64,000 nucleotides of DNA from Uranotaenia lowii. Lineage: Eukaryota; Arthropoda; Insecta; Diptera; Culicidae. Below are positions 58,001 through 64,000 of the stretch, piece after piece. The position numbers were made by a program, and so were the translations under genes. Below the pieces are notes generated by a model. It was not told the DNA's origin. It worked only from the letters and a program-made list of their open reading frames with translations, and did not search any database. Each line of letters opens with the position of its first letter. The first letter of the stretch is position 1. The stretch covers positions 72,351,544-72,415,543 of the forward strand of contig NC_073692.1 of the NCBI RefSeq assembly GCF_029784155.1. Reading direction: 5' to 3'.

Positions 58001-59425
58001 CATAAACTTTCATATGAGCCGCCAGAAATTGATTCTGGCCTGAACGTTTCAAACTAAGTAGATGCTCGAGGATTTTTCTTCTGATGGTATCAGAGTATTT
58101 CTGATAGCATTTACGTGAACATTCACAAGCAGGGCCAATTTGCCTGGCTGGACACGTCGTCCCATTTGTTCTGGTATATGACAATCCTTTTTCGCGCAGA
58201 TTTCGATTCAAAATGCGCCGATTACCCATTCGATTAATCTCGGGAAAGGTTTCATTGGCATCTGCTTCAGGAAACGGACCCGATAGATTGAAATTCAATC
58301 CTACTTCGTTCGAAAAACAAAGCGGGTCGCTGTCTGGCATCAGATTATTGTTCCCGTCCGTGATATTCTCATTTATGAAAATATTTTCTAAAAAAAATAA
58401 GGAAAATCATATTCACGCAGGCAAAAAAATCTTTGAAATTCTTACCGAAATCTTCATCATTACCAGAAAAGTTCCCATTGTCTTTTTGTGATAGAACATC
58501 GCTAAATTTTTCGAAATATTCAGCCAGAGTCTGATCGTTCACCAGCATGTTTTCTCCCTCGCGAGAGCTATCTTGATTTTTCTCGTCTGATGGGAGCCAT
58601 GACTCGTCAGAATCAGAAAAATCATGAAGATTTTCATCATCCTTTTCATGCTTCGATGTGTTACTGCTGAAAAATTCAACACCCGTTGAATTGTGCGAGG
58701 TCGTCGAATTGCTATGGCGTGTATCAGACTTCGAAGAAGGCCCTGGTAGTTCCAATGGGATCTGGGAAGGAGCGGAATCTTTAAAATAGCCACGCGCCGC
58801 GGTCTGTTCTCGATTTTTTTTTTGGCGTGGAGGCTTCAATCCTACAGAACGATGGCTGTACAGATATGTTCTGGATGAAACTAGCTAAAAAGAAAAATAC
58901 CAGAGTTTAGGTATATGGCTATTTCTAAAATGACAACAACTGACCTTCGTTATTTTGAACCGATATTTCCGCCAAAGGCCGCCTAGTCGAGAGCGAAGGT
59001 TTGAGGCCCAAAACTTTGACGCAATCGCTATTCTCGTCATGCGAAAGGCTCAAGACTGGCATACCTGAGTATAGCCTTGCGTAGCACCGATGATGACGCC
59101 CCGTATTAATCCGCATCGAAGCGCTCGTAGCATTCAGCAGTTGCGGCAACTGATAACTGCGGGAGAAGCTATGGGTAGATGATCCGGGTAAATCTTGGGT
59201 TGACCAGAGTGGAAGTGACCTATAACTAGCTTCCGAAACCAGGGCTGCTCGAGACTGTCTATCATGGACGTTTCCATGAGACTGATCATCGCCGGTGTCT
59301 GCTTGCGGTCCATCGTTCCTTATTGTTTTGGCTGCCTCTGTAATTAACATGGTAAATTCTAAATGCTTACACAACATGAAGTATCGTTGAATGTACTTAC
59401 CCAACAGTAAGTCGAAGCCATCCAT
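55049..59425 (-). pseudogene. transposon-type gene with QNKN domain (DUF7869-like), two nonsense codons
   Basis: Five exons on the minus strand join in phase: 59425-59401, 59337-58945, 58880-58446, 58387-57984 and 56587-55049, in total 932 codons. Order: a Ser-rich N-terminus; an acidic segment (HDFSDSDESWLPSDEKNQ); a Cys cluster (TTCPARQIGPACECSRKC); and a C-terminal domain with FDTHLGQNTG, YSDRCAGQNKNRNVVFSLCN and DHKFMTGHSHMQVDTIHGAI, then a basic tail (RGRKRKHR). The C-terminal domain recalls the RNase H-like DUF7869 family common in insects. Two in-frame TAA codons (56215-56213 and 56083-56081) flank well-preserved coding sequence (SFKRPSIDTCGRCDELR), so no intron explains them. It lies antisense within the SAM gene and may be a dead DNA transposon. 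Confidence 0.7.
56781..57516. mobile_element. TIR element nested in intron of the minus-strand gene
   Basis: CAGGGTGTGTCT at 56781-56792 is perfectly inverted at 57505-57516, and similarity fades beyond. It lies inside the 1.4-kb intron 57983-56588. There is no coding capacity, and the target duplication is unclear. Confidence 0.5.
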
Positions 59426-59869
59426 TCTAAATCAATATGTACTTCAACTTTGGATTTTCCGAAAAACTTTTCGATAAAAGTTTATTTTGCAGCGAAAATG
59501 CAAAACGACCTAAGAACCCAAACGTTTAGCTGTCACTTAACGACCTTTGGTACCATGGCGAATCAAAACGTCGTAAGAGCCAAATACACTCGAATAAATT
59601 TTACGACTAATTTCGAAAAAGGTCACATGATAAAAAATAATATTTTTGTCGAAAAATCATTTTTACGTCTAAATTTCAAATCCATTTTTATTGCTTATTC
59701 ATTAACTATAAGACACCAATTTTTTTACATGTAAAATATATTGCCGTTCATAATTTGCAACCGAAAGCTCAATTTTGTGTATATTGGTTCATACGACCTA
59801 ATCAAAACAAACTCTAGAATTACTCGAATCCAACATAACATAGACCGGACAGTACGCTTTTACTGAAGC

Positions 59870-62026
59870 CATGGCCGTAGGAACGGGGGGTATTTTGGGG
59901 GTTAAACCCCCCCCCCCCCCCCATGAGGGTCCAAAATGTCATGCAAAATATTCTTCTCAAAACTCAAAACTTCAAATTCATAACAAAATCTTGATGAACG
60001 ACTAAAGTTAATCAAGAACAACAATCTCGACTCAAAACTATGACCAAAACATCGAAATCTTATCCCAGATGCACAATTTTTCTACAGATTTTCAAAAATT
60101 ATCTCACTTGTTGATAGGTATTTAAAGACAAAATAATTTGGTGCATGAATTTTGGGTACAGTCATTAGTCTCCAATATCGAATTTACAGTAAGATTAGAT
60201 TCACTAAGGTTGCCTGATTGCCCGGAGAAAAATTCAAATTGCGTGAAAAAAAATTAGTATTTTGCGTCCAAAACAATTTTATCAACAAAGTTTATCCAAA
60301 TAAACAGGCTGATGTGTTTCGATGAAAACAAACTGTAACATCCTTCATCCTACGTGTTTGCCTGTCTTACTTATGCCATATTCGTTTTCATCTGGTGGAA
60401 AGATGGTTGTGCACCAACTGCTGTCAACTTCATATAAAAAAAACGCTTTGACAGCACTTGGTGCACTACCGGTGCACCACCAGAATGAAAACGAATATGG
60501 CATTATACTCAAGGGATTGCAGTGGAGAGAGAATTCTTTGCACTTGGAATGGTAATGATCAAAATTCCATTACTGATAAACAAATCGTAACAATTTGCAA
60601 CAATTAGCACATTTTCACTCTTTCTGAGCACCGGTTTCTCTCATTTTAACTGAAACCTTCTAATTCTTTCTAACAAATTGCAACAAATTATAACAAATTC
60701 AATCATTGGCTGCAAAATTTGTTTGATCATTGACGATGATTCTCCGTTTATCTCAGTCCCCTGCTTATACTGACCTTTGCTCTAGAGAGATCCCAATATT
60801 TATACTCTCGTTTACCTTGCTCTCGCCGCTCATGGCTCACTATGATGTGGGATTATCTTCCACCAGGATACCACACAAACTACTTTTCGAGTTTGGTTTT
60901 TATTGAAGAATTCCAAAATTTGACTGAATATTGCCCAAATTTTCGATTGTAAATTTTTAAATCGAATGCCAGAATTTTGCCACGTTTTTAGATAAAATAT
61001 CCCAGATTTTCCTTACCCGAATAAGTGCGAAAAAATATCTGGAGAACTAAGGTTAGAATTACCGATGTTCTGGTTCCATTTTTTTTTTTCATAAATCTAA
61101 ATTTGTTTCATGTGACCGGATTGATGAATTTGTATCCATTTTATAATTCTTGATTTTCTGTTTTTTTATTCAATTGAAACTTCAAAAAGTTCCATAATGG
61201 TGATCCAGAAATGAAATATCCTAGTCACATCATTCGGAATTTTCAGGCAAATTCTCTATTTGAATTACGAATAAATAACTAAAGTGAAAATTCATATAGA
61301 AATTCAAAGATTCAAAATTCGAAAGAAAGATTTCTGTTTAAGAATTTGGTCTGTTCTGTTCCTAGTTGTTGGGAACTTTTGTTTGTTTTTGTTTCAGAAA
61401 CCGATTTTATAAGATAGGAATTCAAAATTTGTATACAAGTTCAAAATGCAAGAATTCATATTCAAATTTTCCCAAAACAAAATATAAAACAGGTAAAAAC
61501 CACTGTTTTAAAATAAGATCTGAACTTATTTTTAAAATTTCGTTTCTTGAAAAATCATAGTTTCAATTCTTTTAGGATTCCAATAACGAAAAAAATTATT
61601 AACGATAATTTATTGTCGAGAAAATAATTTGTACTTCATCTTCAGGTTCAGGAAATATATTTTATTGATTTGTTGCTTAACATTATTTAGTTTGTAGATA
61701 CTTCAAAAAAATTAACTTAAATGTGAATGTATCGAGTTTACAAGAGTTAAAAATAATTCTGAATAGAATCCCAAACAAGTTTTTCTTTCAAATAAAGCCT
61801 TATTAATTTTTAAAAGCTTCAAAAAAACTTAACTCTTTTAGGATTTATTTTCAAAAGTAATGATTTGAAATGAATAACTATTAATATAAAGGACCCGAAT
61901 TATGAGATACTCTTAGAAGCACTTTTTTTTAACTATTCTTTATGTATGCATTTTTCAAGCAAAAATGTCTGGGAAAAGTTTTGCCATCAAAACCCACCCT
62001 ATGAGGCAGTTCTTCCAACGGCCCTG
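59870..62026. mobile_element. 2.16-kb hAT-like element with 8-bp TSD
   Basis: ACTGAAGC is duplicated at 59862-59869 and 62027-62034. Termini CATGGCCGTAGGAAC (left) and GTTCTTCCAACGGCCCTG (right) are inverse copies with few mismatches; the CAGGG-style end and 8-bp duplication point to hAT. No transposase frame is left. A C-tract of about 17 bases lies at 59905-59922. A 129-bp MITE is nested at 60374-60502. Confidence 0.8.
60374..60502. mobile_element. 129-bp hairpin MITE with TTA duplication
   Basis: TGCCATATTCGTTTTCATCT and its inverse AATGAAAACGAATATGGCA bound the element, and TTA flanks it (60371-60373 and 60503-60505). Inner arms GTGCACCAACTGCTGTCAA and TTGACAGCACTTGGTGCAC also pair, so most of the element folds into one long hairpin. 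The TTA duplication fits a Tourist/Harbinger-type MITE. Confidence 0.75.
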
Positions 62027-62034
62027 ACTGAAGC

Positions 62035-63719
62035 ACAATATGATTGACCATTTCGATCCCTAATGAAGGTGTTATAAGGCACCAAAACTTAGGATTCAAA
62101 TAAATTTTATAAGAAACTGGACTGATTTGCCGATTGTAAATTTAAAAAATACTTCATGAAAAACACTATTTTTGTATAACATCGTATATCTTTCCTAGAG
62201 TACGTGTAGTTTGTTTACAATGTAATGCAAGAATCAAGAAATATTAATCATCCAAAGTTATATTTGTCCGAATTTTCAGTACATCTCTGGTGATTTTTGA
62301 ATGAAAAATTGTGTTTTTCCTTACAATTTTCCTTACAAAATTCAAGCTCGTTGCGCTAATTCAGGTCTCCATGAATCGCTTTCAAAATCTTTATTGCTGT
62401 TTTCAGTAATCAAAACAACCAAAAAAAGTCATGGTAGGTGCAAAAATTTATAAATTAAAAATTTCCATACAAATCTTGCAGCTCTCCTCTAATTTAGAAT
62501 TGACTTATAGGCCTAATTCTTGGAATTTTGCTTTTGCATCAGTATGCTTGAAAATATATTTTTTTTTATAATTCTCTACAACTATCAGGGTAAATAATGA
62601 AACATTATTGGAAATGTTATTAAGAATTTAAAATGTTCGAGTTCAAAATTCCGAATAACAAACATTGCAAACATCAGATTCCGCATGCTAAAATCATATA
62701 TTAAATATTGAACTCCGGAGTTCCGCGAAGGTTCAATTCTGATTGTCAGATCATGAGTCTTTTCTTATCTTCCAGATTTCGATCTCTGAATTTCTGCTAG
62801 AATTTCGAACTAAATACTAAATCATTCCAAACTTTCGTTTTGCAAACCAGATTGATGGTTTTTTCGCTTCATACAGTGACGGAAACACAATAGTACCACT
62901 ACATTTTTTGCTTGTTTGATTATGACTGTTTGATTATCGTCAAAATTTTCTTCTACATTTTTTATTAAATTATTCAACGGATAAATCAAGCAAAGGTTTA
63001 CTTTGTTTTTGGATGAAACAATTGCAGATTCAATATTACTGCATTTTATCGTATTTTACAATCATTTTGTATGAGAGCCTAATTTTCCCGTTGTGCTTCA
63101 GGATTTTAAAAATTTGTAAGTTTTAAAGAATAAATTTGGCTGTGTTTTCATTTTTCAAACACATGATCATGCTGATCGATGAATTTATCTGTTATTTTGT
63201 GAGAGTTCCTTAACTTTGTTTAATGAAACCTCAATTATGCATTTTATTGAGAAGTTAAATAAAGCATAAACTAAACAAATTAGGTCATTTTTACGTTTTA
63301 CTTGAAACTTCAAAGTTGAAAGATGTCAAGTGTGGTTAGTGTTGGAGATATTAATGAAAAAAAAAATCCATCTCAATAGTCGGATCAATAATTTTTTATT
63401 TGAAAATGAGAAATATAGACATAATTTTTGACATCTTTGAAAATTTGAAAAAAAGCTGTAATTTACTTTACTCTAAAAATTCATAAATCAAATTTTCAAC
63501 CAAACGACACCTTTAGACCCCTGGACCTGAGAAATTCAATTTCACTCAGTTAAGGTGCTGATTGCTGTTTCAGCCTTCTGGATGAAAAAAGAAATACTTT
63601 AGCGCTGTTTCAGCATGTAAGGAAGTTTTATTTCAGCCAATAGAAAGTAGGGGAAAATTGGTTGAAGAATAACTCGTTCAGCCTTTGTCCAACCATTTTT
63701 GACACCATTCAAATTTGAC
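62035..63719. other. no gene recognised
   Basis: AT-rich sequence. A faint copy of the CCCC(A/T)GGA-CTGAGAAATTCAA terminus of the 47-kb snap-back family occurs near 63517-63552. Confidence 0.4.
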
Positions 63720-63731
63720 AGGCGTCAGCTG

Positions 63732-63800
63732 TATAAAGGGTAGCTTCGAAAGCGTCTTTCAGCTATATAAAACTTTCTGTTGTTCAGTCATTCAATGCAT
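63732..63800 (+). promoter_or_regulatory. candidate core promoter, two TATA/Inr pairs
   Basis: TATAAAG at 63732 lies 29 bp before TTCAGC (A at 63761). TATATAA at 63764 lies 30 bp before TTCAAT (A at 63794). An ATG follows at 63810 but its frame closes after about 20 codons. It could be an alternative promoter, a transposon promoter or chance. Confidence 0.25.
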
Positions 63801-64000
63801 GACAGCAGATGGATCGAAATAAGGATTGTTTTAATCGTCTAATTATTCGTAATTTTTCACACTTAGCTTGATAAAAGGCCCCAGCCGGTAAATTTGCATT
63901 TTATTTTCGAAACATTTCAATTTCTTCATGTGAAATTGACATTTGTAGAGAAATATTTCGGTTGCTTAAGAACGACACTTTTCTGATACTTCGCAGAATG

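Overview
The window looks like AT-rich euchromatin of a dipteran insect. A mosquito or close relative is my best guess. The guess rests on an insect-type castor gene with short introns, a dense load of small inverted-repeat (MITE-like) elements, tRNA-derived SINEs, non-LTR retroelements and very long gene-poor introns. I cannot name the species from sequence alone. No bacterial-style operon, CRISPR array or rRNA gene is visible.

Layout. Positions 1-7914 (+) hold the 3' part of a castor/CASZ-type zinc-finger transcription factor: the end of one exon plus five further exons, all joining in phase to the stop codon. The 3' UTR and two poly(A) signals follow to about 8690. Positions 8756-15300 are intergenic and carry two abutting MITEs, a 2.2-kb non-LTR retroelement with a 13-bp target duplication, a SINE and a small palindromic element. 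A GC-richer block at about 15340-16400 ends in a clean splice donor and may be the promoter and 5' UTR exon of the next gene. A 5' UTR/start exon (30584-30810, beginning MGKSTSKL) and exons encoding a SAM domain (46215-46441, 46604-46744, 53794-53893) also lie on the + strand. They probably belong to one or two transcripts of a gene that leaves the window on the right.

The presumed introns are filled with transposons and satellites. They include an inverted-repeat element (16848-18249), a decayed non-LTR element (18908-21490, -), a hAT-like element with a perfect 8-bp duplication (21883-23047), a second decayed retroelement (23880-24640, -), a degenerate hexamer repeat (27200-27600), and a 2.47-kb array of a 9-bp unit (27676-30145). 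Further right come a 148-bp minisatellite, a fold-back element split by a nested MITE (32552-34673), a SINE (35588-35935), a second copy of the first retroelement (37807-38841), a 1.3-kb TIR element (42691-44013), a 690-bp snap-back element (47132-47823) and a 135-bp minisatellite (49440-50100).

Positions 55049-59425 (-) encode a five-exon transposon-type gene. It has a QNKN-motif domain resembling DUF7869 proteins and is broken by two in-frame stops. Positions 59870-62026 hold another hAT-like element with an 8-bp target duplication and a nested 129-bp hairpin MITE. Apart from castor and the SAM-domain exons, almost everything recognisable is mobile or tandem-repeat DNA. The most informative observations are the nested insertions, whose target-site duplications or unit-length anomalies allow insertion order to be read directly.
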